Assembly: GCF_001456155.1 (NCBI RefSeq)
Contig: NZ_CP013293.1
Span: 2,356,001 to 2,420,000, forward strand
Direction of reading: 5' to 3'
Length of the DNA: 64,000 nt
Source: Chryseobacterium sp. IHB B 17019
Lineage (GTDB): Bacteria > Bacteroidota > Bacteroidia > Flavobacteriales > Weeksellaceae
Shown here: positions 7,562-16,978 of the stretch, piece by piece
Position numbering within the stretch: position 1 is the first letter of the stretch
How the letters are laid out: every line of letters starts with the position of its first letter
Made by a program: the position numbers and the translations under genes
Notes under the pieces: model-generated
Databases searched by the model: none
What the model was told of the DNA's origin: nothing
Seen by the model: only the letters and a program-made list of their open reading frames with translations

Positions 7562-8497
7562 TTATTGTTTTTGAATTTCTTTATATAATCGCTCTACATT
7601 TTCTTTTTTAAAAAGTCCTGTTCCTTCGGCCATTGTAGTGGCAGATCCACACGCGATTCCCATAGACAGGATTTCTTTATAATTGCCGTCTTGTATTAAA
7701 ACAGAAAGCATTCCGGCAACCATGCTGTCCCCGGCACCAACCGTACTTTTTACTTCTACATCTGGTGCTGCAATTTGAATTTTTTCATTAGCAGAAAATA
7801 GAACAGCTCCCCGAGATCCTAATGATACTACCACTATTTCAGCTTTTCCCTGTGAAATTATAAATTGGGCTGCTTCGTCTACATCCGTCTCTTCCAGCTT
7901 TTCCTTTCCTACCAAAGCAGCCAGTTCTCCTATATTGGGTTTTATTAAAAAAACACCTTCTTCCACTGCTGTTTTCAGAGCTTCCCCTGATGTATCAATA
8001 ATTACCTTACTTCCCTTTGACTTACATGTACCCACAAGCTGTCTTATAAAATCCTGATCGGTTTCCGCCGGCAAACTGCCGCTGATAACCACAAAGTCCG
8101 GAAACGGGTTCATTACCATTATTCTGGTTAAAATTTTCTTCTGTTCTGCCTGCGTTAGCCTTTCTCCAGGGAATCCAAATCTATACTGTTTGTTACTGGC
8201 CGTATCCAGAACCATAAAATTTTCCCTGGTCTCTTCACCAATATGGAATGGTGATATATTCAACTGCTCGGCTTGAAGCAAATCTTCAAGCAATCTACCG
8301 GTTCTGCCACCCGAAGTAAAAAAGACATCTGATACTATTCCCAATCTTTTTAGGCCCCTGGATACATTAACTCCACCTCCTCCAGCCTCATACTTAGGAG
8401 AATTACAGCGTAATTTCTTTTCCGGAACGATGTTTTGAACACTGCTGCTCTTGTCTACCGACGGGTTTAATGTGATTGTTAAAACAGATTTTTTCAT
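7562..8497 (-). CDS. pfkB: 6-phosphofructokinase II (PfkB family)
   Basis: A 311-aa sugar kinase phosphorylating fructose 6-phosphate (or fructose 1-phosphate) with ATP. It follows E. coli PfkB closely: TLNPSVDK at the start, KLRC then EAGGGGVNVSR (sugar binding), YRFGFPG, VISGSLP, IDTSGEAL, LIKPN, VVVSLGSRGA, and the catalytic STVGAGDSMVAG near residue 250. It stands alone on the minus strand, divergent from the BON gene. A PfkB gene is also part of the DosR regulon. I found no clear operator directly upstream, so its control may differ from its neighbours. Confidence 0.9.
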   Translation of the reverse strand: MKKSVLTITLNPSVDKSSSVQNIVPEKKLRCNSPKYEAGGGGVNVSRGLKRLGIVSDVFFTSGGRTGRLLEDLLQAEQLNISPFHIGEETRENFMVLDTASNKQYRFGFPGERLTQAEQKKILTRIMVMNPFPDFVVISGSLPAETDQDFIRQLVGTCKSKGSKVIIDTSGEALKTAVEEGVFLIKPNIGELAALVGKEKLEETDVDEAAQFIISQGKAEIVVVSLGSRGAVLFSANEKIQIAAPDVEVKSTVGAGDSMVAGMLSVLIQDGNYKEILSMGIACGSATTMAEGTGLFKKENVERLYKEIQKQ

Positions 8498-8649
8498 TTC
8501 TTATTTTTTTAATATTATAGAATTCTAAGGCATATAATACCAACAAATCCGTTGGACAAATACAAGTAACAGACAGTCAAAAAATATTGCTTCTATTATT
8601 CAAATTTCAACAATAAAAGACATACTGCCAAATATTTAATTTGATCAAC

Positions 8650-8706
8650 ATCACATTTCCTCGTGACCTCTATCATCCTATTTTCAATAAGGTTTCCTGA
8701 CCTTTG
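8650..8706 (+). promoter_or_regulatory. Promoter of the BON/mla unit with island operator (site B)
   Basis: The plus strand reads ATCAC (8650-8654), 8 nt, GTGAC (8663-8667), 4 nt, ATCAT (8672-8676), 22 nt, GACCTTTG (8699-8706). The -7 box covers an in-frame TTG at 8704, so translation must start at the ATG at 8728. Confidence 0.75.
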
Positions 8707-8727
8707 AAATATAAAATTTATACCAAC

Positions 8728-9390
8728 ATGAAAACAGATGCAGAATTACAAAAAGATGTTCAGGATGCCATGAAATGGGAGCCTCTCCTTCATTCAGCAG
8801 AAATAGGAGTTATTGTAAAAAACGGAATTGTAACCCTTACAGGACCTGTGGACAGCTATGCGAAAAAACTACAGGCAGAACATGCCGCAAAAAATGTTTC
8901 GGGAGTAAAGGTTTTAGTGGAAAATATCGAAGTCAGATTACCCGATCCTCGGTCAAAAACTGATGCAGAAATTGCCAGTGAAATTGTCGCTGCATTTGAA
9001 TCGAATACATTTATTCCCGAAGAAAAAATAACGGTAAAAGTTGAAAATGGATGGGTAGATTTAGATGGTGAGGTGTCCTGGGATTATCTACGTGACATTA
9101 CAGAAAATGCCGTAAGATATCTTCCCGGGGTAAAGGGTATTTATAATAACATCACTATCAATCCCGAAATTAAGGATCATATTGATAAACAAGACATTGA
9201 AAAGGCCCTTGAGAGAAGCTCCATTGACAGCAGTGAGATCAACGTATCAGTATCTGGCAAAACAGTTACATTGTCAGGGACAGTACACACCTGGCATCAA
9301 AAGGAAGAGGCCGGCCGCATTGTCTGGAAAGCTCCCGGTATACAAGATGTAAAAAATGAGCTAACAGTGGATTATGAGTATGATCTTTAA
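8728..9390 (+). CDS. Protein with three BON domains
   Basis: A 220-aa protein made of three consecutive BON domains (about residues 5-72, 75-142 and 150-218). Each carries the pattern of a short helix, a strand with G-x-V-x-L-x-G, and a closing V..V.N.. strand. BON domains, as in OsmY, bind phospholipid surfaces. No signal peptide is visible, so it may be cytoplasmic. It is first in a plus-strand unit with the Mla-type transporter, whose substrate is also phospholipid, so a joint role in envelope lipid maintenance under stress is plausible. Confidence 0.85.
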   Translation: MKTDAELQKDVQDAMKWEPLLHSAEIGVIVKNGIVTLTGPVDSYAKKLQAEHAAKNVSGVKVLVENIEVRLPDPRSKTDAEIASEIVAAFESNTFIPEEKITVKVENGWVDLDGEVSWDYLRDITENAVRYLPGVKGIYNNITINPEIKDHIDKQDIEKALERSSIDSSEINVSVSGKTVTLSGTVHTWHQKEEAGRIVWKAPGIQDVKNELTVDYEYDL

Positions 9391-9453
9391 TTCATAAGTA
9401 TCCTATCTCTTAGGCATTGTAAAATGCATATAAATATTTATCAACATAACATC

Positions 9454-10218
9454 ATGGAAACCTATTTTAAAAGAAACCTTAGTCTTGTAGGCAATATAGT
9501 TTAGTTCTCCAGCCGGTTTTTTAAAGAAATTCTTAAGCCGGGATTTGAGTGGAAAGAGTTTATCAAACAGTGTTTTGTTGTGGGCTACCAGTCGTTACCA
9601 TTAGTAACGATAACAGCCTTTATTATGGGATTGGTACTCACCATACAGTCGCGTCCGGCTATGGCAAGGTTTGGTGCAGAGTCCCTGATACCCGGAATGG
9701 TTTCACTTTCGTTAATAAGAGAGATTGCTCCGGTTATTACGGCATTAATTTGCGCCGGAAGAGTATCATCAGGCATTGGTGCAGAATTAGGATCCATGAA
9801 AGTAACAGAACAAATTGATGCTATGGAAGTGTCAGCAATCAATCCGTATCGGTATCTGGTGGTGACCAGAACCCTGGCTACAACATTAATGATCCCTGTT
9901 TTAGTAATTTATGCTGATCTGATCGGGATTATGGGTGGTTTCATCGGCATCAATATGCACGGAGAAAGCAATATCCAGCATTATTTTGCCCATGTTTTTG
10001 AATCCTTGGAATATGCTGATATTGTACCGGCTATCATCAAAACCTTTTTCTTTGGTTTTTTTATTGGGATTATTGGCTGCTATGAAGGGTTTAATGCTTC
10101 GGGCGGAACAAAAGGCGTGGGAAAAGCAGCCAATTCAGGAGTAGTCACCGCCTCTTTGATGATTTTTATTATTGATCTGATAGCCGTACAGGTAACCGAT
10201 TTATTATTTGAATTGTAA
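9454..10218 (+). pseudogene. MlaE-like ABC permease with in-frame TAG at codon 17
   Basis: From the ATG at 9454 the frame reads METYFKRNLSLVGNIV, then TAG (9502-9504), then continues in the same frame with FSSRFFKEILKPGFEW and the full MlaE domain to 10218. Without the stop the product would be about 254 aa, normal for MlaE, with several membrane segments and the core SLPLVTITAF, IREIAPVITALI and GAELGSM. The homologous position is usually hydrophobic, so a TTG-to-TAG change is the simplest explanation. A shortened 212-aa product could start at the GTG at 9580 but would lack the N-terminal helix. The stop codon overlaps the ATG of the next gene (TAATG). Confidence 0.8.
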
Positions 10219-10994
10219 TGGAAAACAAGAAATCTACCACTGAATATCAGGAATTGCCAAGCTGTGAACCATTGATAGAATTTAAAAATGTTTACAAATC
10301 ATATGGCAGTAATAAGGTATTGAACGGCATCAGCTTTACCGTTAACAGAGGAGAAAATCTGGTCATATTGGGGAGATCCGGCTCGGGTAAATCAGTTGCG
10401 GTTAAATGCCTGGTCGGCCTTACCAAAGTGGATAAAGGAGAAATACTAATATTGGGAGAAGATATAACAAAACTCAATGAAGAAGAACTTAACCGGATCC
10501 GGATGAAAATCGGTTTTTTGTTTCAAAACGGTGCCTTATACGATTCCATGACCGTTAAGGAGAATTTGATATTTACACTACAGCACAATCATAAGAATCT
10601 TACTCAACAGGAAATGGAGTCTGCTGTTAAAGAAGCATTACAAAACGTAGGACTGGAAGAAGCCATTGATCAGTTACCGGCAGAACTATCCGGAGGAATG
10701 AGAAAGAGAATAGGACTGGCAAGAGCATTAATCATTAATCCTGAAATAATAATTTATGATGAACCAACAGGAGGTTTAGATACGATCACAGCCCGTGAAA
10801 TTATTGAGCTCATCCGAAATATCAAACTAAAATACCATACCTCATCCATTATTATAACACACGATTTAACCTGTGCAAAATATACCGGTGACAGAATCAT
10901 CGTCCTGAAAGACGGTCTAATTAAAGCCGAAGGCAGCTATAAAGACATAGAAAACAACGCCGATGATTGGGTAAAATCTTTTTTTGAAAAATAA
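10218..10994 (+). CDS. MlaF-like ABC transporter ATPase
   Basis: A 258-aa ATPase of the phospholipid (Mla/MCE) transport system. It has Walker A GRSGSGKS, a Q loop in FLFQNGALYDSMTV (typical of MlaF), the signature LSGGMRKRIGLARAL, and Walker B IIIYDEPTGGLD followed by the switch histidine in IITHD. It overlaps the permease gene by one base and precedes the MCE gene by 8 nt, so the three form one operon. Confidence 0.92.
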   Translation: MENKKSTTEYQELPSCEPLIEFKNVYKSYGSNKVLNGISFTVNRGENLVILGRSGSGKSVAVKCLVGLTKVDKGEILILGEDITKLNEEELNRIRMKIGFLFQNGALYDSMTVKENLIFTLQHNHKNLTQQEMESAVKEALQNVGLEEAIDQLPAELSGGMRKRIGLARALIINPEIIIYDEPTGGLDTITAREIIELIRNIKLKYHTSSIIITHDLTCAKYTGDRIIVLKDGLIKAEGSYKDIENNADDWVKSFFEK

Positions 10995-11002
10995 ATAAAG
11001 CC

Positions 11003-12061
11003 ATGAGCAATGAATCATCAAACAACTGGAAATTGGGAATATTTGTTACAGCAGGTATCCTTCTTTTCATAACAGCCATCTACTTTATTGGTGTCAACAG
11101 AAATCTGTTTGGCTCTAATTTCGTTTTGCGCTCGGAATTCAAGAATGTGAGCGGGCTAAAGCAGGGCAGCAATGTGCGTCTTTCCGGTATTAATATAGGA
11201 ACGGTTAATACAATAGATTTTGTTTCAGATTCATTGGTTGTGGTCAAGTTATTAATCCGAAAGGATGTACAAAAATATATTAAAACAGATGCGGTTGCCA
11301 GTATAGCATCAGACGGATTAATGGGTGATAAAATTCTTATTATTTCGCCCGGTACCACCTCTACTACCATCGTGAAAGATAATGATATGATTGTTTCTTA
11401 TAAAACCATTGAAATAGATGATCTATTCTCAAGTGTAAAACAAAGCGCCGACAACGCCAAAGCAATTACTGATGAACTTGTCAAGTTCAGTGCTAAAATG
11501 AATAACAAGAATAGTTTATTAACAAAAATAATGACTGATAAAGATTTTGCTTCGAGAATTGACAGAACCATAGAAAATCTACAGATAAGCGCTCAGGAAC
11601 TGGCAAAATTCACTCCCATCCTGAATAATAAAAACGGAACGGTTGCAAAAATATTTACCGATAAGAAATGGTCGAATAATATTGAAAGCAGCATTACCAA
11701 CTTGCAGAACAGCTCTCATGAAATCAGTATTTTCACTACAAAACTTAATGATAAAAATAATGTGCTTTCTCAGCTGTCTTCCAACGATACTTTGGCTATT
11801 TCAATAGAAAAAACAGTCCGTAATCTTGAAAAAAGCTCGGATGATCTCATACAGTTTACTTCAAAAATCAATAATGATGAGAATGTGCTATCCAAGCTTA
11901 CTAATAATCCCAAACTTGGCAGCTCCGTAGATTCCACGATTATCAATATTGGGAAAGGTGTCGATGAACTCAGGGAAATAGAAGCCGCCGCGAAGAATAA
12001 CTTTTTGTTAAGGGGCTATTTTAATAAAAAGAAAAAAGAAGCTGAAAGACAAAAAAGATGA
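11003..12061 (+). CDS. MlaD/MCE-family lipid-binding protein with four 41-residue repeats
   Basis: A 352-aa inner-membrane anchored protein. One N-terminal membrane helix (about residues 10-31) is followed by a single MCE domain (about 38-130, containing VSGLKQGSNVRLSGINIGTV), which forms hexameric lipid channels in known members. The C-terminal part is four exact-length repeats of 41 residues (162-202, 203-243, 244-284, 285-325), each opening with F-[ST]-x-x-[MLI]-N-[ND] and carrying NL or NI near position 31. They probably form helical bundles or a coiled tube extending the channel through the periplasm. A basic tail (KKKKEAERQKR) closes the protein. Confidence 0.88.
   Translation: MSNESSNNWKLGIFVTAGILLFITAIYFIGVNRNLFGSNFVLRSEFKNVSGLKQGSNVRLSGINIGTVNTIDFVSDSLVVVKLLIRKDVQKYIKTDAVASIASDGLMGDKILIISPGTTSTTIVKDNDMIVSYKTIEIDDLFSSVKQSADNAKAITDELVKFSAKMNNKNSLLTKIMTDKDFASRIDRTIENLQISAQELAKFTPILNNKNGTVAKIFTDKKWSNNIESSITNLQNSSHEISIFTTKLNDKNNVLSQLSSNDTLAISIEKTVRNLEKSSDDLIQFTSKINNDENVLSKLTNNPKLGSSVDSTIINIGKGVDELREIEAAAKNNFLLRGYFNKKKKEAERQKR
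11486..11977 (+). repeat. Four in-frame 123-bp repeats inside the MCE gene
   Basis: Four consecutive units of exactly 123 bp encode 41 residues each with no indels. Protein similarity is clear while the DNA has diverged, so the duplication is old. Confidence 0.8.
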
Positions 12062-12107
12062 TTATTGTTAATCCATTCAAAAGTATGATTCATTTATTCT
12101 TACCGCC

Positions 12108-13571
12108 ATGCCAAGCTACTACAAAATTCACAGAAAAGAAATCGGCCTGATCATTGGTCTTTTACTAAGTGTATTGAGTTTTATAACTAATCCTTTTACA
12201 TTATCTCATCACGCCAGCCAGGTACTTTCTGTTGCTGTTCTTATGATTATCTGGTGGATATTTGAAGCGGTGCCTATGCCTGTTACCGCTTTAATACCTC
12301 TTATTTTATTTCCTGCTTTTGGTATTTCTTCCATAAAAGAAGTCGCTCAAAGCTATGCAGATCCAATCGTTTTTTTATTTATGGGAGGTTTTTTCATTGC
12401 AATAGCCATTGAAAAATGGAGCCTTCACAAAAGAATAGCCCTTGGCATTATAAGAATTACAGGAACTAATGGAAACCGCATTATCCTCGGGTTTATTATG
12501 GCCACGGGTTTCCTCAGTTTATGGCTTAGTAATACCGCGACGACCATGATGATGTATCCTTTGGCCGTATCAGTCATCCACGTCGTTAAGAATCACAATA
12601 AAAATGAAAAAAATACACAAAACTTTTCTTTGGCACTTCTTCTTTCTATAGCTTATGCCTCCAACTTTGCTCTGGGTACTGTCATTGCAACCCCTCCAAA
12701 TGTTGCTTATGTGGGATATATTAAAGACAGGTTCAATTACACCATCGGCTTCTCTGACTGGATGATGCTGTTTTTACCGCTGACTTTAGTTTTATTATTA
12801 ATGCTTTACGGAGTACTTGTAAAAATCATGTATCCTAATAATATCCAACACAATGATGAGGCCTCAGACACAATAAAAAAATCCCAACTTCAGTTGGGAG
12901 CAATAAGCAGACCCGAAGTACGAGTCCTGCTGATCTTCATTTTTACCGTTTTATTATGGATTTCAAAAGATCTGCTGAACAAATGGCAAACTTTTTTAGA
13001 ACTGGATGACACGGTTATTGCCCTATTGAGTGCTGTTCTGTTATTCTTAATTCCATCCGGTAATAAAAAAAACAGAAGACCTGAAAGATTACTTGTTTGG
13101 CGCGATACTCAAAAGATGGCGTGGGACATACTGCTGTTATTTGGAGGAGGGATTGCATTGGCCAATGCTCTTGAGGCATCACAGTTAGCCACTGAGTTGG
13201 CCAGCGGACTGGCCTACATTACTGCAGATAATCTTCTTTTAATTATACTGACAATATCTGCCATTTCCATTTTTTTAAGCGAAGTGATCAGTAATCTGGC
13301 TTTAGTGATGATCCTTTCGCCGGTAGTGACTACCCTAGCCTTGTCTTTGCACATTGATCCCCTTCTACTTGGAATTCCAATGACATTAAGTGCAAGCTGC
13401 TCATCTATGCTTCCTATGGGAACTCCTCCAAATGCAATAATCTTTGCAAGAGGCAACATACAAATTCAGACGATGATGAAAACAGGATTTGTACTTAATA
13501 TCATTTGTATAATCATCATTTCGTTGGTATGCTGGTTTTTTATCCCCATGATGCCGGGTATGAAATTATAA
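12108..13571 (+). CDS. DASS (SLC13-type) sodium/anion symporter
   Basis: A 487-aa inner-membrane transporter with about a dozen hydrophobic segments. Family signatures are present in both halves: WLSNTATTMMMYPLA in the first, and CSSMLPMGTPPNAIIFARG in the second. DASS proteins import di- and tricarboxylates such as succinate, or sulfate or phosphate; the substrate cannot be read from the sequence. It follows the MCE gene by 46 nt on the same strand, so it may be read with the BON/mla unit. It converges with the pyrophosphatase gene, 20 nt away. Confidence 0.87.
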   Translation: MPSYYKIHRKEIGLIIGLLLSVLSFITNPFTLSHHASQVLSVAVLMIIWWIFEAVPMPVTALIPLILFPAFGISSIKEVAQSYADPIVFLFMGGFFIAIAIEKWSLHKRIALGIIRITGTNGNRIILGFIMATGFLSLWLSNTATTMMMYPLAVSVIHVVKNHNKNEKNTQNFSLALLLSIAYASNFALGTVIATPPNVAYVGYIKDRFNYTIGFSDWMMLFLPLTLVLLLMLYGVLVKIMYPNNIQHNDEASDTIKKSQLQLGAISRPEVRVLLIFIFTVLLWISKDLLNKWQTFLELDDTVIALLSAVLLFLIPSGNKKNRRPERLLVWRDTQKMAWDILLLFGGGIALANALEASQLATELASGLAYITADNLLLIILTISAISIFLSEVISNLALVMILSPVVTTLALSLHIDPLLLGIPMTLSASCSSMLPMGTPPNAIIFARGNIQIQTMMKTGFVLNIICIIIISLVCWFFIPMMPGMKL

Positions 13572-13591
13572 AACCAAAGGATCATATTATA

Positions 13592-14149
13592 TTAATCCTC
13601 TTTTATTTTAGGCTTGATTTCTTTGACATACATCATCAGACTTTCTTCAATACAAGCGAAAGCTTCTTCTTTATTTTTAAAACCAAATACCTCGACAGTT
13701 TTTCCTTCTAATTTTTTATATTCTTCAAAAAAATTCTGAATTCCATTAATCGTGTAAACCGGCAGATCTTCAATATCATGAACATGCGCCAGGGAGGAAT
13801 CATTTTCGACTACAGCTATTATTTTATGGTCTTTTTTATCCTCATCTGTCATTTCCAGTATTCCTACCACTCTTGCCTCAACCAAGGTTAGCGGAACGAG
13901 GCTTTCCCAGCATAAAACCAAAATATCTAACGGATCTCCGTCACTGTAATAAGTCTGTGGTATGATTCCATAATTGGCAGGATAATACATAGAGGATAAA
14001 AGAATCCTATCCAGTCTTATCAGTCCTGATTGTTTGTCAATTTCGTATTTTGTATGGCTGCCACTGGGTATTTCAATAACAGCGGTAACTATTTGTGGCA
14101 GATTCTCTCCTGGTGAAACGTCATGCCATGGGTGTTGGTTTCCTATCAT
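13592..14149 (-). CDS. ppa: Inorganic pyrophosphatase, family I
   Basis: A 185-aa soluble enzyme hydrolysing pyrophosphate to phosphate. It carries the metal-binding signature DGDPLD (residues 70-75), preceded by MYYPANYGIIPQTYYS, plus late conserved D and K residues. Length is normal. The start codon is 4 nt after the stop of a 33-aa ORF, and both lie downstream of an island operator at 14275-14331. Placing pyrophosphatase under a low-energy regulon suggests control of the PPi pool when ATP is scarce. Confidence 0.92.
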   Translation of the reverse strand: MIGNQHPWHDVSPGENLPQIVTAVIEIPSGSHTKYEIDKQSGLIRLDRILLSSMYYPANYGIIPQTYYSDGDPLDILVLCWESLVPLTLVEARVVGILEMTDEDKKDHKIIAVVENDSSLAHVHDIEDLPVYTINGIQNFFEEYKKLEGKTVEVFGFKNKEEAFACIEESLMMYVKEIKPKIKED

Positions 14150-14153
14150 TATC

Positions 14154-14255
14154 TTAAGGTATTAATTTTTTAGCTAAAAGAAGAGCACTCTTGAATGGGT
14201 GCCCTTCTTCCTCTGAGATTTTGTCAGACAAACTGCATGCAGCAATAATCTTCAT
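14154..14255 (-). CDS. Putative 33-residue protein upstream of ppa
   Basis: An ATG at 14255 opens a 33-aa frame (MKIIAACSLSDKISEEEGHP at the start, ending LLLAKKLIP). Its stop lies 4 nt before the ppa ATG. Its distance from the operator and -7 box (19 nt from box to ATG) matches the other genes of the island, whereas ppa itself would have a leader of more than 120 nt. This supports translation. No family recognised. It could be a leader peptide or the trace of a lost Usp-like gene. Confidence 0.45.
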   Translation of the reverse strand: MKIIAACSLSDKISEEEGHPFKSALLLAKKLIP

Positions 14256-14274
14256 GGTTATTAATTTGTTTGTG

Positions 14275-14331
14275 TAAAATTCATGAAATTATTCACCCTA
14301 AGAAATGATATCAGTCACTAAAAAAAATGAT
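14275..14331 (-). promoter_or_regulatory. Promoter of the 33-aa ORF/ppa unit with island operator (site D)
   Basis: The minus strand reads ATCAT (14331-14327), 8 nt mostly T, GTGAC (14318-14314), 4 nt, ATCAT (14309-14305), 22 nt, GAATTTTA (14282-14275). The operator part is a perfect match to the consensus. The -7 box is weak. Confidence 0.7.
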
Positions 14332-14407
14332 ATTGCTAGATGAAGACACCGGTTTAAAGCCAATCCTTTTTTAAAGGTAATTATTACCACACTTGCTTAT
14401 CATAGTT

Positions 14408-16908
14408 TCATCTTTTCTTTCTTTTTACATATTTATAGACCTCAAACCATAAAATAGAAACAGCTGCGATGAAAATAGTCATCCCTAGTTCACTTATATT
14501 GAGTGATGTCACCTTAAAGAATAGAGAAATTGGCTTTACGTATAATATAACTAAAAGCATCATTAGAACTAAAGCAGAAATGCCGATGAGTAAAGGATTA
14601 CGGTTTCTGAAACTTTCCAACACACTATAAAAGAATGATCGATTGACAAAACTCAGTAATATATTGGCAAAGATCAGAGTACTGAAAACCATCGCCCTTG
14701 TCTTTTCTTCACTCCCATCGTGCTGTATTATAAATTGATACACAAATAGAATCCCCAAGGTGATCACCAACCCTTGAACAATACTGATTCCCAGCTCATT
14801 TAAACTTAAAAAAGTATCTCCCAGAGCTCTTGGAGGCTGTTTCATTGTATTCCTTTCCATGGGTTCATTTTCATAAACTATAGAGCAGGTCGGCCCCATC
14901 ACCAACTCCAGAAAAATAACGTGTACCGGAGTAAATATTTGCGGAAATGCCCACCCCAAAAACAATGGCAAAGAGACCGTCAGAATAATAGGAATATGAA
15001 TGGAAATAATATATTGAACTGCCTTTTTGATATTGGCATAAATTCTTCTTCCTGCAGTGATTCCAACAATCAATTTTTCTAAATCATCATTAGTAATCAC
15101 CAGCGCAGCAGCTGATTTGGCAATTTCGGTTCCTTTATTTCCCATTGCTACGCCAATGTGGGCAGCTTTTAACGCAGGACCGTCATTTACTCCATCACCA
15201 AGCATCGCTACCACTTCGCCCTTCTTTTTCAAGGCATTTATTACCGCAAGTTTTGCATCGGGAAACATTCTGGTGAACAGAACGGTACGCTCTGAAATCT
15301 TCATCAGCTCTTCTTCAGAATACTTTATAATATCACTACCATTAATTGCAGGAATAGTATTAATAATTCCCGCCTGAAGCGCAATCGCATTCGTTGTATC
15401 TGCATTATCTCCTGTAATGACTTTTACCTTAATCCCTGCATCATAAATACTTTGAAAGACTTTCTGAATTCCTTTTTTGGGAGGATCAAAAAATACAGTC
15501 AGCCCTAAAAATTCAAATATAAAATCCTGCTGTCTTTTGGGAAAGTTGTTTCCTTCAAAATGAGACTTCGCAACTCCCAAAACGCGGTAGCCTTGCTGCC
15601 CAAATGATTTTATAATGGCTCTTATCTTTTCTTTTTCAGTCTCTGACAGCCGGGAAACACTTAAAATAGCTTCTGGAGCTCCTTTTGCGGCTATGATTCT
15701 GTCTTTACTTGTGTTTTCAAAAAGATGAGTCATCATGGGAGGCTTGCCTTCAAGCGGATATTCATGGAACATTTTATATTCTTTCCTTACATCATTTTTT
15801 TGAGTCTGCTGATATGTTTTATGCAGGGTAATTTCCATAGGGTCAAAAGGGACGGGCTCACTGCCCCACATTGCATAATTAATCAGTTCACTTAAATCAT
15901 CATTTTTAAATTCCTTTTCTTCATAAATCTTATCGGAAAGGTAATTGTATAAATGTTGAAGCTTCATTGAGTTCTCAGTAATAGTGCCGGTTTTATCGGT
16001 ACAGATGACCGTGGTGCTTCCCAGAGTTTCTACAATACTGCTCCGCTTAATAATAATTCCCTGACGCATCAGTTTCCAGGCTCCTAAAGCCATAAAAGTT
16101 GTAAATGCCACAGGAATTTCTTCGGGAAGTACAGACATTGCCAATGTTAATCCGCTAAGAAGGCTCGTTACAAGATCTCCTGTTTTGATATAACTGAATA
16201 TGCAGACCATCAAAAAAATAACAATACCGACAACTGCCATCCATTTTACAAACTTCCGGATCTGGATCTGCAATGGAGAAATTTCTTCTGTTATATTCAG
16301 TATTGATTGTCCAATTTTTCCGACACGGGTTTCTGAGCCTATTTTTTCTACTTTAAAAACGGCCAATCCTGAAACCGTAACTGTTCCGCTGTATACAAGA
16401 TTATCCTCCGAGTTGCTGTCCTTGAAAACCGAAAAGCTTTCTCCTGTAAGTGAGGATTCATTAACGGAAAAATCATTACTATGCAAAATCTTTCCATCAG
16501 CATTTATAATTCTACCCTCCTCGGTAATGCATAAATCACCTACCACAATCTCATGTGTCGGAATTTCTACTACCTCTGAGTTTCTGATAACCGTACTTAA
16601 AGGTTCGTTGAGTTTTTCAAGTTCTTCTAAAGCTTTTTTGCTGCGGTTATCCTGATAAAGGATATAGCGGCTACCGCCACAATTGCAACAAACATAAAAG
16701 CAGCCTCGCCATAATCTCCTACAATCACATATATAAGTGAAATAATGATAAGCAAGATCAGCATTGGTTCTTTTAAAATATCAACCAGCAAATCAAACCA
16801 TGTGTTCTTACGAATACCCTCCAACCGATTATATCCATATCGTTGTCTGGAGGCTTCCACTTCATCTATTGTAAGACCTGCGAGACCATCTGGTAAGTTA
16901 TAAGACAT
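14408..16908 (-). pseudogene. Cation-transporting P-type ATPase split by a frameshift
   Basis: Two adjacent frames encode one P2-type ATPase of about 833 aa. The first (16908 to about 16660) gives the N-terminal cation-ATPase domain and first membrane helices. The second (from about 16660) reads LYQDNRSKKALEELEKL onward, then TGES (actuator), VLPEEIPVAF (ion site in helix 4), DKTGTIT (phosphorylated Asp), GDGVNDGPALKAAHIGVAMG (hinge) and the C-terminal helices. The break lies near 16651-16665 (plus-strand coordinates) and is repaired by one extra base. If real, the pump is inactive; a sequencing slip is equally possible. The family includes Ca2+/Mg2+ pumps and mycobacterial CtpF, a DosR-regulon member. 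Confidence 0.85.
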
Positions 16909-16978
16909 ATCAAATAAATAGGTTATCTAAAAATAAGCAATTATCTCTATACAAACTGAATTTCCATATCTGACCAGA

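Noticed and set aside
8498..8649. Possible island operator in front of pfkB
   Set aside because: Only isolated partial words (GTAAC) at wrong positions; no -7 box at the right distance.
14408..16546. Treating the downstream ATPase frame as a separate gene starting at 16546
   Set aside because: The start would be a GTG inside the actuator domain, and the upstream in-frame sequence continues the family match to the frameshift point.
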